Origin: Pseudarthrobacter sulfonivorans
GTDB taxonomy: Bacteria; Actinomycetota; Actinomycetes; Actinomycetales; Micrococcaceae
Length of the DNA stretch: 64,000 bases
NCBI RefSeq assembly: GCF_014712225.1
Contig: NZ_JACXBW010000001.1
Span: forward strand, 186,001-250,000
Reading direction: 5' to 3'
Below the pieces are notes generated by a model. It had not been told where the DNA came from, did not search any database, and saw only the letters and a list, made by a program, of their open reading frames with translations. The position numbers and the translations under genes are program-made. Shown here piece after piece: positions 49,306-57,606 of this stretch; position 1 is the first letter of the stretch; every line of letters begins with the position of its first letter.

Positions 49306-51090
49306 CTAGCGGCCGAGGACGCCAGCCACCGCGGCGGATACGGCGGCCCTGAGGCGGGCGTGCAGGTCCCGCAGGCCAACCCGGTCCGTGCGGACCTCCA
49401 CGATGCTGCGCCCCTGGACCGGCTGGGCAAGCGCTTCGGCGAGTCCCGCCGTCGTCGTCACCGCGCAATGGCCGACGCCGTACGCTCTGGCGAGTGCCGC
49501 GAGATCCACTGAGTGCGGGGTGCTGAAGAGGCGTTCGACGGCGTCCGTGTAACCTCCCGCTTCGCGCACCGCGCCGTGCTCGAGCAGGTCGAAGATGGCC
49601 CCGCCGGCATCGTTCAGGACCACGATCCGCAGGTCCGGCACGGCCTCGCCGGGGCCGATGAGCAGGCCGCCGGCGTCGTGCAGGAAGGTGACGTCGCCCA
49701 GCAGCAGCGTGGTTTCCTGCCGGCCGCCGAGGGCGATTCCGGTGGCGGTGGAGATGGTGCCGTCGATCCCGGCCAGGCCACGGTTGGCGTAGACGGTGGC
49801 CGCCGGCTCGGCGGCAGGCAGGCCTGCGAGATCCACGTCGCGGATGCCGTTCGAGGAGCCCAGCATCAGCTGGCCGCGGGTGTGGCCCCACACCAGCGCG
49901 CCCACGGCCGGACCGAGCGCGGCGTGTTCCGCGGCCAGAGCCGCGTCGAGGGCGTGCTGCGCGGCGGACCCGGCCAGCAGCCAGGTATCGAGCCAGTCGG
50001 ACGGTCCGCGGCCGGCAAACTCTGCAAGGTCGGTCAGGCTCTCCAGCGGCAGTTCCGTGCGCCGGCCGGCCTCGTACCAGGCCACGGGAACCGGCTGGTA
50101 CAGGGCGGAAAGAACGTCGGCCCTGGCAAGAAGCGCAGAAACCGGCCGCGAAAGGGTGGGCCGGCCGAAGAGCACCACCCTCTCGATGTGCTGCGCCGAC
50201 GCCGGTCCGAACTGCTCCAGCAGCTGCCGGTAAGGGCCCACTGCGTTGGGGCCGAAGCGGGCGTTGGAGGACGGCTCGGCGAGCAGGGGAAGGCCGTGGG
50301 CGCGGGCGAACGCTTCGGCGACGGGGCCGGCGTCGTGCCCTGCCAGCACCACGGTGCGTCGCTCCTCCAGCGAAGAAGCGGCCGGCGGCAGGTTCATGGT
50401 GAGCGGATCGGTGGCGATGCGGAATTTCCGCCGGCCAGCCGCCGTCGGAAGCTGCTCCCCCGGCGAGGGCACCAGCGGGTCGCGGAAGGCCAGGTTCAGC
50501 TGGACGGGACCGGGCGCGAGATCGGAGAACGCGCCGCTGGCGGCGGAGAGCGCCGTATCCACCGCGCGGAGCGGGCTGCTGCCGGCGGGAACGTCGGCCG
50601 CAAACCGGACGTGGTCGCCGAACAGGTCCAGCTGGAAAGTGGTCTGGTTGGCGCCCGTGCCCAACAGCTCCGCGGGACGGTCCGCGGACAGCACCACCAA
50701 CGGGACCGCCGCATGGTTTGCCTCCATCACGGCCGGCAGGAGATTCCCGACGGCGGTGCCGGACGTGGTGAGGACGGCCGCCGGAGAGCCGGTGGACAAA
50801 GCCAGACCCAAGGCCGTGAAGCCGGCGGACCGCTCGTCGATCCGGACCAGCAGCTCCACTCGTCCGGCTGCGGAAGCTTCAGCCAGCGCATACGCCATGG
50901 GAGCCGAGCGAGATCCCGGCGAGACCACCACATATTCCACACCGCCGTCGATCAGGGCATCGACGGCGATCCGCGCCGCCTCGAGCGACGTCAGGAAAGG
51001 ACCGTCCGGCGAAGAAGCGGCAGGGTCCGGCGAGGAAGCGGCAGTGTCCGGCGAAGAAGGGGCGGGGTCCGGGTCATTCAGCGAAGTCAC
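49306..51090 (-). CDS. menD: SEPHCHC synthase (menaquinone biosynthesis)
   Basis: A 594-residue thiamine diphosphate enzyme that joins isochorismate and 2-oxoglutarate to form SEPHCHC. It has VVVSPGSRSAPMAYAL, the catalytic Glu in RIDERSAGF, TTSGTAVGNLLPAVMEA, and the ThDP/metal motif running from GDVTFLHDAGG to NDAGGAIFDLLEHG. The N-terminus has a short repeat (SSPD three times) encoded by roughly 21-base DNA repeats, which is not part of the fold. The start may lie further in; the fold begins near FLTSLEAARIAVDAL. Confidence 0.93.
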   Translation of the reverse strand: MTSLNDPDPAPSSPDTAASSPDPAASSPDGPFLTSLEAARIAVDALIDGGVEYVVVSPGSRSAPMAYALAEASAAGRVELLVRIDERSAGFTALGLALSTGSPAAVLTTSGTAVGNLLPAVMEANHAAVPLVVLSADRPAELLGTGANQTTFQLDLFGDHVRFAADVPAGSSPLRAVDTALSAASGAFSDLAPGPVQLNLAFRDPLVPSPGEQLPTAAGRRKFRIATDPLTMNLPPAASSLEERRTVVLAGHDAGPVAEAFARAHGLPLLAEPSSNARFGPNAVGPYRQLLEQFGPASAQHIERVVLFGRPTLSRPVSALLARADVLSALYQPVPVAWYEAGRRTELPLESLTDLAEFAGRGPSDWLDTWLLAGSAAQHALDAALAAEHAALGPAVGALVWGHTRGQLMLGSSNGIRDVDLAGLPAAEPAATVYANRGLAGIDGTISTATGIALGGRQETTLLLGDVTFLHDAGGLLIGPGEAVPDLRIVVLNDAGGAIFDLLEHGAVREAGGYTDAVERLFSTPHSVDLAALARAYGVGHCAVTTTAGLAEALAQPVQGRSIVEVRTDRVGLRDLHARLRAAVSAAVAGVLGR

Positions 51091-51111
51091 CGAACCAGTC
51101 TGCCACCCCCA

Positions 51112-51225
51112 GACGCTCTCTCACTTAATGTCCTTTTAAACCAAACGCTCTATCACCTCCCGCCGCCGGAACAACAGGAGGTGATAGAGCGTTGGCCAAA
51201 AACCCCCATTAAGTGAGAGAGCGTC
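51112..51225. repeat. Nested double palindrome between phoX and menD
   Basis: The outer arms GACGCTCTCTCACTTAATG (51112-51130) and its exact complement (51207-51225) enclose a second perfect 17-bp hairpin (51144-51160 with 51177-51193, AACGCTCTATCACCTCC). The two stems share related sequence (CGCTCT-TCAC). The right outer arm and the following CCCTGGGG match the tandem repeats at 53437. It can terminate phoX. Confidence 0.7.
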
Positions 51226-51246
51226 CCTGGGGTGGAGGGCCGCAGA

Positions 51247-53322
51247 CTAGCCGCGGAACACCTGGATCACTGACGGACGGGGCGCGCGCACCTGGCCGCG
51301 TGCCGGCGTCGCACCTTCAGCAACGTAGTCCGGGAAGAAGGAGAGCTGCTTGTCGAAGGAGCCGTCCTCACCCGGGTGCTGCACGGAGACGAAGACGGTG
51401 CGCTCGTCGTCATGGACGATCGGCCCGCAGGTTTCACCGTCGCGGGGCACGGCCAGGAACTGTTCCACCTTGCCGCGCTCAGCGCCTTCGAGGGTGACCT
51501 TGAAGAGGCCGTCGGCCTTGCCGATGCCGGACGGGGCGCCGTCGGTGGAGATCCAGAGGTTGCCCATGGAGTCGAACGCGAGGTTGTCCGGGCAGGAGAT
51601 GGGTGAGACCTGGTCCACCGGGAAGCCGGAGAAGTAAGTGACGTCGCCCTGCGCCGGATCGCCACAGACCATAAGCAGGTTCCACGTAAAGGTGGTGGAG
51701 GTCTGGTCCCCGGTTTCGGTGATTTCCACGATATGGCCGTCGCGGTTCTCGTTGCGCGGGTTGACTTCGGTGGCGCCTTCCTTGCCCGCCTTGCCGCGGT
51801 CGGAGTTGTTGGTGCAGGCCACGTAGACCTTGCCCGTGAGGAGGCTCGGCTCCACATCCTCGCAGCGGTCCATCTTGGTGGGACCAACCTTGTCGGCGGC
51901 GAGGCGGGTGTACACCAGGACCTGTTCCACGGACATGCCGGGGACGGCGGAGGCCCCGTCCACCACCAGCGGCAGCCACTCGCCCGTGCCGTCGAATCCG
52001 CCGTCGGCCGGAACCGTGCCCTTGCCGTCGATCTCAGCGGCCGCGGCACTGCCGGTGAACTTAGCCACATACAGGTTGCCCGCGGAGAGCAGCGTCATGT
52101 TGTGCTTGCGGTCGCCTTCGCGGTACTTATCGGCCGAGACGAACTTGTAGAGGTAGTCGAAGCGCTCATCATCGCCGGAGTAGGCAACAACGTGGCCCGA
52201 ATCGGCGATGATCACGTTGGCGCCCTCGTGCTTGAAACGGCCGAGCGCGGAGTGCTTCTTGGGCGTGGAGGTGGGATCGAACGGGTCAACTTCCACGATG
52301 TACCCGAAGCGGTTGGCCTCGTTCTCGTAGCCGGGGGTACGGGTGTCGAAGCGGGGATCGTCCAGTTCCCACCGACGGGCAGTGGCCTTGGAGCTCAGGC
52401 CGTAGCGCTTGTCCTCGGGGGAAACGCCCGGGGAGACGAAGTAACCGTTGAAGTTTTCCTCGCCCGAGAGGATGGTGCCCCAGGGAGTGGTGCCGCCGGC
52501 GCAGTTGCCGAGGGTGCCCTTGATGAAGCGGCCCTTCTTGTCGTCGACGGTCGTCACCAGCGCGGAGCCCGCTACCGGACCGGTCAGTTCGTAGACGGTG
52601 TTGTTCAGGTAGCGGCGGTTCAGGGGCGCGCCCTGGACGTAGGTCCACGGCTTGGCGGTGTTCTTGCGCTCCAGCTCGACCACGCTCAGGCCGTGGGCGG
52701 CCTGGCCGACCGCGCGGACGTCGGCAGCGGGCATCGTAGCCGGGAACATGATGTTCTCGTTGGTGTATTCGTGGTTCGCGAACAGCACCGCGCGGCGGCC
52801 CTTGGTGCCCGGGATCTCCACGATGTCGGTGTAGTCGTTGTTGTAACCGAACTGCTGCTCCTGCGCCTTGGCAGTCTGGTTGTGGAGATCAAAGTCCGGC
52901 GCGCCCTTGAAGATCGGGTCACCCCAGCGGATCACGGGTTGCCAGGTGAAGCCTTCGGGGACAGTGACGGCGTCGACGGCGGCATCGATGGATGCGATCG
53001 GCGTGAACTTCAGCTTCGACTTGCTGAAGCCCTCCTTTGCGGCGGGTGCCAGCCCGGGACCCCCGGCAACTGCCGGTTCCGCTGAGGCAACAGCGCTGCC
53101 AAGCACGACGGCGAGGGCACCGGCGGCGCCGAAGCCCAGGGCGGCGCGGCGGGACATGGTGGCGGACGCGATGTCGCGGAAGTAACTGTTGGAGCTGGTG
53201 TTGCAGACATCGCCGGCGCAGGCGTTGTCGCACTTCAGGGCGCAGGTGACGGCACTGCGCTTACCCTTCGTGTGGCCAAGCATGGGCAGCAGGTTGAACT
53301 TGCGGTTTGTCGTTTCAGACAA
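51247..53322 (-). CDS. phoX: PhoX-family alkaline phosphatase (DUF839), Tat-exported
   Basis: A 691-residue calcium/iron-type alkaline phosphatase that releases phosphate from organic esters outside the cell. After a cytoplasmic N-terminal extension with the family's cysteine-rich CDNACAGDVCNTS and YFRDIA comes a twin-arginine signal (SRRAALGFGAAGALAVVLG). The PhoX catalytic body follows (FANHEYTNENIMFP, CAGGTTPWGTILSGEENFNG, and DNLAFDSMGNLWISTDG). The TTG at 53322 has GGAGG six bases upstream. It splits menC from menD, so phosphate and menaquinone genes are interleaved. I see no PHO-box-like sequence that I can support. Confidence 0.92.
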   Translation of the reverse strand: MSETTNRKFNLLPMLGHTKGKRSAVTCALKCDNACAGDVCNTSSNSYFRDIASATMSRRAALGFGAAGALAVVLGSAVASAEPAVAGGPGLAPAAKEGFSKSKLKFTPIASIDAAVDAVTVPEGFTWQPVIRWGDPIFKGAPDFDLHNQTAKAQEQQFGYNNDYTDIVEIPGTKGRRAVLFANHEYTNENIMFPATMPAADVRAVGQAAHGLSVVELERKNTAKPWTYVQGAPLNRRYLNNTVYELTGPVAGSALVTTVDDKKGRFIKGTLGNCAGGTTPWGTILSGEENFNGYFVSPGVSPEDKRYGLSSKATARRWELDDPRFDTRTPGYENEANRFGYIVEVDPFDPTSTPKKHSALGRFKHEGANVIIADSGHVVAYSGDDERFDYLYKFVSADKYREGDRKHNMTLLSAGNLYVAKFTGSAAAAEIDGKGTVPADGGFDGTGEWLPLVVDGASAVPGMSVEQVLVYTRLAADKVGPTKMDRCEDVEPSLLTGKVYVACTNNSDRGKAGKEGATEVNPRNENRDGHIVEITETGDQTSTTFTWNLLMVCGDPAQGDVTYFSGFPVDQVSPISCPDNLAFDSMGNLWISTDGAPSGIGKADGLFKVTLEGAERGKVEQFLAVPRDGETCGPIVHDDERTVFVSVQHPGEDGSFDKQLSFFPDYVAEGATPARGQVRAPRPSVIQVFRG

Positions 53323-53436
53323 GGTTTGCCTCCAGTAAGACGATCGGGTCCCGCCCACCCTGTCAGCCGGTTCCGACCCGGAGTCGTCAGCCAGATGAAG
53401 TTCCGGTTAACCGCCGGTGACCTGCAGAAACTGCGA

Positions 53437-53507
53437 GAGCGTCGCCACGAAACCCGCCTTAAGTGATAGAGCGTCGCCACGAAACCCGCATTAAGTGATA
53501 GAGCGTC
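53437..53507. repeat. Tandem 32-base repeats upstream of phoX
   Basis: Two full 32-base copies (53437-53468 and 53469-53500), beginning GAGCGTCGCCACGAAACCC and differing at one base, are followed by a 7-base partial copy that continues into CCCTGGGG. They lie between the menC stop and the phoX start. The unit ends TTAAGTGATA, matching the right arm of the nested palindrome at 51112. There are no variable spacers, so it is not CRISPR. Confidence 0.75.
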
Positions 53508-53570
53508 CCTGGGGTTGGGAGGGCCGCGCCGGGCAGGCTGAGGTGGAGGTTACGGCGCGGCGGTGGAAGG

Positions 53571-54593
53571 TCAGGAAATTGCGGCGAGGATGGCGTGGAC
53601 GCGGCGGAGGCGGTCCAGCCACCAGTCCCTGCGTTCGGCGGAAGCCGCAAACTGCTCCAGCAGCCCGGCGTCGGCGGCGACGTCGCGGAGGCGGATGGCG
53701 CCGTCGTCGGCTACCAGCGGGTCCAAGGTGATGTCGGAGGTGAACAGCGACACCGTGCCCAGCCCGCATGCATAGGGCAACTCCGGCAGGGAAGCCGCCA
53801 ACGCCAAGCCGGCGCGGATTCCCACGGAGGTGTCCAAGGCGGAACTGACGACGGCGGGCAGCCCGGCCTGGGCCACAATGTCCAGGGCACGCCGCACTCC
53901 CCCGAGCGGTGCGACCTTAACAACCAGCAGATCGGCAGCGCCGGCCCGGGCCACCCGCAGGGGGTCGGACTCCTTGCGCACACTTTCGTCGGCGGCGATC
54001 AGCACGGGCGTTCCGGCGTCCCGCAACCGGCGCCGCACCTCGGCCAGTCCCTCAATGGAGGGCACCGGCTGCTCGGCGTATTCAAGCCCGACGCCGGCGA
54101 GCCGGGTCAGTGCCTCGACCGCGGCCGGCACGTCCCAGCCGCCGTTGGCATCAACGCGGATGGCAGCGTCAGGCAGGGCGGCACGCACGGCAGCAACCCG
54201 GGCGGCGTCGTCGTCGAGCGTCTGCCCGCGTTCCGCCACCTTGATCTTGACGGCATCTACCCGGCCGAACCGGGCCAAAACCTCGGGCACCTGCTCCGCG
54301 GAGACAGCAGGGACGGTGGCGTTTACAGGAATGACCGAGCGGACGGGAGCGGGAAAACCCTGCCAGCCGGCTTCAATCGCGGCAGCCAGCCAGCGGGAGG
54401 CCTCGGCGTCCTCATACTCGGGGAACGGGCAGAACTCCGCCCAGCCAACGGGGCCCCGCAGCAGGAGGGTTTCCCGTTCCATGATGCCCCGGAACTTCAC
54501 CCGCATCGGCAGGCTCACCACGTGCGCGCAGGCCAGCAGATTCTCGAGTGACGGCAACATGGGCGGCAGCGCGGGCGGGACCGAGGAAGGCAT
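53571..54593 (-). CDS. menC: o-Succinylbenzoate synthase
   Basis: A 340-residue enolase-superfamily enzyme that dehydrates SHCHC to o-succinylbenzoate. It shows VKIKVAERG (catalytic Lys), RVDANGGWD (metal Asp), EQPVPSIE, IAADES (metal) and VVKVAPLGG (second catalytic Lys). Actinobacterial-type length. I chose the ATG at 54593; the frame reaches back to 54677, and an internal ATG at 54560 is also possible because none has a clear ribosome-binding site. Confidence 0.9.
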   Translation of the reverse strand: MPSSVPPALPPMLPSLENLLACAHVVSLPMRVKFRGIMERETLLLRGPVGWAEFCPFPEYEDAEASRWLAAAIEAGWQGFPAPVRSVIPVNATVPAVSAEQVPEVLARFGRVDAVKIKVAERGQTLDDDAARVAAVRAALPDAAIRVDANGGWDVPAAVEALTRLAGVGLEYAEQPVPSIEGLAEVRRRLRDAGTPVLIAADESVRKESDPLRVARAGAADLLVVKVAPLGGVRRALDIVAQAGLPAVVSSALDTSVGIRAGLALAASLPELPYACGLGTVSLFTSDITLDPLVADDGAIRLRDVAADAGLLEQFAASAERRDWWLDRLRRVHAILAAIS

Positions 54594-54651
54594 GCGTTCA
54601 CTGTACAAGCGCCCCGCGACATCGTTCGGCGCCGGAGGCCAGGCTGAGGTG

Positions 54652-55065
54652 CTATTTCCTGCCCGGCGCGGAATCAAGGTACCTCTGCAGAAGATCCGAA
54701 GTCTGCTGGCTGCACTTCATGATCGTTTTGAGGTGGGCCACTGCCAGCCGGGGCAACACGGTGTCCGGTGCCGCTTCGCGGGTCTCGGTTCGAACCGACC
54801 GCTCCAGCACCATGGCATATTCCGCGAGGCGCTGGGCTCCTACCATCTGGCTTGAGGTCTTCAGGCTGAGGACCGCGTCCAGGCTGCCGGCCAAGTCTCC
54901 GGTGGTCAGGGCCAGGCGCAGTTTTTCGGTGCGCTGCGGCAGCTGCGCCATGAAATTCCGCACGAAGACTCCCCACACTCCGTCGTCGTCGTCAAGTTCG
55001 TCGCGCAGCCTGTCCAACGCGGCCGGATCCAACAGGGGCAGCGCGTTGACGTCGTCCTGTGTCAT
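54652..55065 (-). CDS. Hpt-domain-like protein lacking the phospho-accepting histidine
   Basis: A 137-residue helical protein with the layout of a histidine phosphotransfer domain. The conserved core normally reads HxLKGSSxxxGA; here residues 66-76 read LSLKTSSQMVGA, so the phosphorylatable histidine is leucine (Leu66) while L, K, SS and GA remain. It overlaps the GAF-ANTAR gene by ATGA, so both are made together. It may act as a non-phosphorylated partner or decoy in signalling. This is inference. Confidence 0.7.
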   Translation of the reverse strand: MTQDDVNALPLLDPAALDRLRDELDDDDGVWGVFVRNFMAQLPQRTEKLRLALTTGDLAGSLDAVLSLKTSSQMVGAQRLAEYAMVLERSVRTETREAAPDTVLPRLAVAHLKTIMKCSQQTSDLLQRYLDSAPGRK

Positions 55066-55994
55066 GTCTTGAAGTGGGTGGCCGGTGCTCCGCCTGGCAG
55101 ATCCTCAAGGAGGGATTCCGCGAGCGCGCGGACCTTGACGTTCCGGTTGCTGGATGCCTTGGCGATGATACCGAAAGCCTCCTCGTATGAGCAGCGGTTC
55201 TGGCCCATGATCACCCCGCACGCGACATCAATGGACGTCCGGGCCTCCATGGCGTTCCGCAAATGGGCAGCCGCCGCCTCCGCCGCCCGGACCTCGGAGG
55301 CCATGACATAACTCCGCGCTGCAAGCTTGCTGAACATTACGACGTCGGCCAGTACTGCGGGTGCGAAAACACCGGTTTTCTCCGTGATGAGGGTTAGGGC
55401 CGCCTTGCATCCCGATTCCAGCTGAAGGGGCACGGACACCACCGACCGGTATCCTGCGTCCCGAAGGGGCCCCCAGTACGCGGGCCACCGCTGATCCCTG
55501 GAAAAGTCGTTGAGGATGACCGCCAACCGCCCGGCAATTGCCTGCGAGACCGGCCCGTCACTGTTGCGAAGGTCCCACCGGGCAAGAGTGGCCGCCTGCT
55601 CGCTGGTGCCCGCCGTCAGAGGCGTCAGGCCCGGACGAACCACGGAGATTGCGCAGTCCAGCGAACAACCGGCCCGTTCCGAGAGGGCAGCAGCGGCGGC
55701 CCGGGCGAGTAGGCCGAGGGAGTCCTTTTCACTGCCGGCGCGGAAGTCCAGCAAGACCCCCGCCGACCCCACCGTCCAGGCGTCGCTCGCCGCGTTGTGC
55801 CCCGGCAGTGACGCGTTTCCCGGCCCGCCGTGCCAATCTGCCCCACGCGAATTCGCCCCGTGCGGCGTAGCGGAAGTGTGCGAAGTTGAGGTACGCGGTG
55901 CAGGCGACTTCCCGCGGTATGGCGCTGTGCCACTGGCTCCGTCACCGGCCGCTGACGGATTCCGCGACCGGCGGACGCGTAGTTCGAAACTCAT
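55062..55994 (-). CDS. GAF and ANTAR domain RNA-binding regulator
   Basis: A 310-residue protein with a Ser/Pro/His-rich disordered N-terminus (about 1-70), a GAF sensor domain (about 85-235), and a C-terminal ANTAR three-helix domain (about 240-295: LRNAMEARTSIDVACGVIMGQNRCSYEEAFGII). ANTAR domains bind paired RNA hairpins and prevent termination. In Actinobacteria, GAF-ANTAR proteins are common. The start at 55994 gives SFELRVRRSRN. Its RNA target is not visible nearby, although the window is rich in hairpins. Confidence 0.88.
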   Translation of the reverse strand: MSFELRVRRSRNPSAAGDGASGTAPYRGKSPAPRTSTSHTSATPHGANSRGADWHGGPGNASLPGHNAASDAWTVGSAGVLLDFRAGSEKDSLGLLARAAAAALSERAGCSLDCAISVVRPGLTPLTAGTSEQAATLARWDLRNSDGPVSQAIAGRLAVILNDFSRDQRWPAYWGPLRDAGYRSVVSVPLQLESGCKAALTLITEKTGVFAPAVLADVVMFSKLAARSYVMASEVRAAEAAAAHLRNAMEARTSIDVACGVIMGQNRCSYEEAFGIIAKASSNRNVKVRALAESLLEDLPGGAPATHFKT

Positions 55995-56133
55995 GACCTG
56001 ACCCCCATAGCCGCTCTGCCCCAACGTCCCGCAGGACCCTCAACAAACGCTAGGCGGCAGGGGGGAATGACACACGAGTAGTGAGTACTCTACTTTTCAC
56101 CGCGGCACCACTAGGTACCGGCCAACTACGCCA

Positions 56134-57150
56134 CTAAATCCACTTGTTGTGCTTGAAGGTCAGGTACAGGACAACGCCCAAGGCAACCATCAGGCCCAGC
56201 GCAAAGGGGTAGCCGAACAGCCAGTTGAGCTCGGGCATGTCCCGGAAGTTCATGCCGTAGATTGAAGCCACCAGCGTCGGCGCGAACAGGATGGCCGCCC
56301 ACGAGGAAATGCGCTTGACCTCCTCGTTCTGCCGATAGCTGGATTCGGTGAGGTTCCTCATCTCGTCGTTCTGCCGCTGGGCCACGAGGGCGGCGTTCAC
56401 GGCGAGCGCATTCTGCAGCAGGGCGCGGAAGGCAGCCACGCGCTCGTTGAGCCGGATGATGTGGTCCAGCACGTCCCGGTAGTGGTCCTGAAGTTCGGGC
56501 TCTTTCTCCCGTCCCGGGGTGCCCGCCATGAGGGCCTGCAGGATTCCCGCGAGCGGGCTGGTGGCACGCTGGAACGTGATGACCTGCCGGGAGAGTTCGT
56601 AGATCCGGCGGGAGACGTCAGGATCGGCGCCGAAAAGGTCGTCCTCGATCTCGTCGATGTCGTTCTCAAGCCCGGCCGCGACCGGTTCGTACTCGTCCAC
56701 CACCTGGTCCAGGATGCCGTAGAGAACGGCGTCCGGGCCCAGGGCGAGGAATTCGGGCATGCCCTCCATCCGGCGTCGGACCCTGGCCAGGTCCGGGGAC
56801 TCGGCGTGGCGGACGGTGACCACGTAGTCAGCCCCGACGAAAACATGGATCTCGCCGAAGTCCACCTTTTCGACGTCGTCCAGATAGCGTGCGGGCCGGA
56901 GCACCAGGAAGAGGCCTTCGCCGTAGTGCTCAAGCTTGGCGCGCTGGTGTCCGGCGAGCGCGTCTTCAACGGCCAGATGGCTGAGGTCGAATTCCTCCGC
57001 CACTGAGCGGAGTTCGACGGCGTCGGGCCGGTAGAGTCCGATCCAGGCCATCCCTTCGCGCTGCCTGAGCAGGAAATACGTCTCGTCGAGGTCTTCGGGG
57101 TCCGCGGTGCGCACGCCGTTCACATACACCGCGTTGTCGATGATGGCCAC
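56134..57150 (-). CDS. corA: CorA-family magnesium/cobalt transporter
   Basis: A 338-residue CorA channel with a large N-terminal cytoplasmic domain, a long stalk helix and two C-terminal membrane helices joined by the diagnostic YGMNFRDMPEL. The basic tail FKHNKWI ends the protein. The GTG at 57150 has AGGAGG seven bases upstream; the frame reaching back to 57498 is antisense of the ArsR gene. It probably imports Mg2+. Confidence 0.93.
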   Translation of the reverse strand: MAIIDNAVYVNGVRTADPEDLDETYFLLRQREGMAWIGLYRPDAVELRSVAEEFDLSHLAVEDALAGHQRAKLEHYGEGLFLVLRPARYLDDVEKVDFGEIHVFVGADYVVTVRHAESPDLARVRRRMEGMPEFLALGPDAVLYGILDQVVDEYEPVAAGLENDIDEIEDDLFGADPDVSRRIYELSRQVITFQRATSPLAGILQALMAGTPGREKEPELQDHYRDVLDHIIRLNERVAAFRALLQNALAVNAALVAQRQNDEMRNLTESSYRQNEEVKRISSWAAILFAPTLVASIYGMNFRDMPELNWLFGYPFALGLMVALGVVLYLTFKHNKWI

Positions 57151-57229
57151 GGCCACGCCTCCTTTGGACAGTCTCCTTGTGGGTGACGTTAGACCTTGAA
57201 CGCCGGGAACCCAAGAGACCTTCCAACGC

Positions 57230-57257
57230 ATATCCATATGGGTATACAATGCTGGCA
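57230..57257 (+). promoter_or_regulatory. Leaderless promoter and palindromic operator of the arsR-type gene
   Basis: A 16-base near-perfect palindrome, ATATCCAT/ATGGGTAT (57230-57245, one mismatch pair), directly precedes and overlaps TACAAT (57245-57250), a -10 box six bases from the ATG at 57257. This is the expected layout for autorepression by an ArsR protein. Confidence 0.65.
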
Positions 57258-57592
57258 TGGCACGGGCAGCAACAACGGCGGACGCGTTCAACGCGGTGGC
57301 TGAGCCCCGCCGTCGGGAAATCCTGGACGCCCTCGCCCAAGGCGAGCGCCCGGTCGGCGAGCTGGTTGACCTCCTGGGCCTCGCGCAGCCGCACGTATCA
57401 CGGCACCTGCGGGTGCTGCGCGAGGTGGGTGCCGTCGTCGTGCGCGATGAAGGGCGGCAGCGCGTGTACCGGCTGAATCCGCAGGCGCTGAAACCCATCC
57501 ACGACTGGGTTGCCGGCTACCGGCACCTCTGGGAGGAACGGTTTGACCTCCTCGACGACGTGCTGGCAGACCTCAAACAGGAAGAGCACTGA
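57257..57592 (+). CDS. ArsR-family transcriptional regulator
   Basis: A 111-residue winged-helix protein: FNAVAEPRRREILDALAQGE, then LVDLLGLAQPHVSRHLRVLREVG, then VYRLNPQAL. It lacks the CxC metal-binding motif of arsenic sensors. ArsR proteins paired with an AHSA1/SRPBCC gene, as here, form a common small operon. The AHSA1 gene starts 14 bases later. Confidence 0.9.
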   Translation: MARAATTADAFNAVAEPRRREILDALAQGERPVGELVDLLGLAQPHVSRHLRVLREVGAVVVRDEGRQRVYRLNPQALKPIHDWVAGYRHLWEERFDLLDDVLADLKQEEH

Positions 57593-57606
57593 GAAGGAGT
57601 ACGGCA

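Noticed and set aside
53437..53507. CRISPR-like tandem repeats
   Set aside because: The copies are contiguous with no spacers and no cas genes are present.
56077..56095. AGTAG/CTACT inverted repeat upstream of the GAF-ANTAR gene
   Set aside because: The arms are only 5 bases and offset from a central GAGTACTC; too weak to call an operator.
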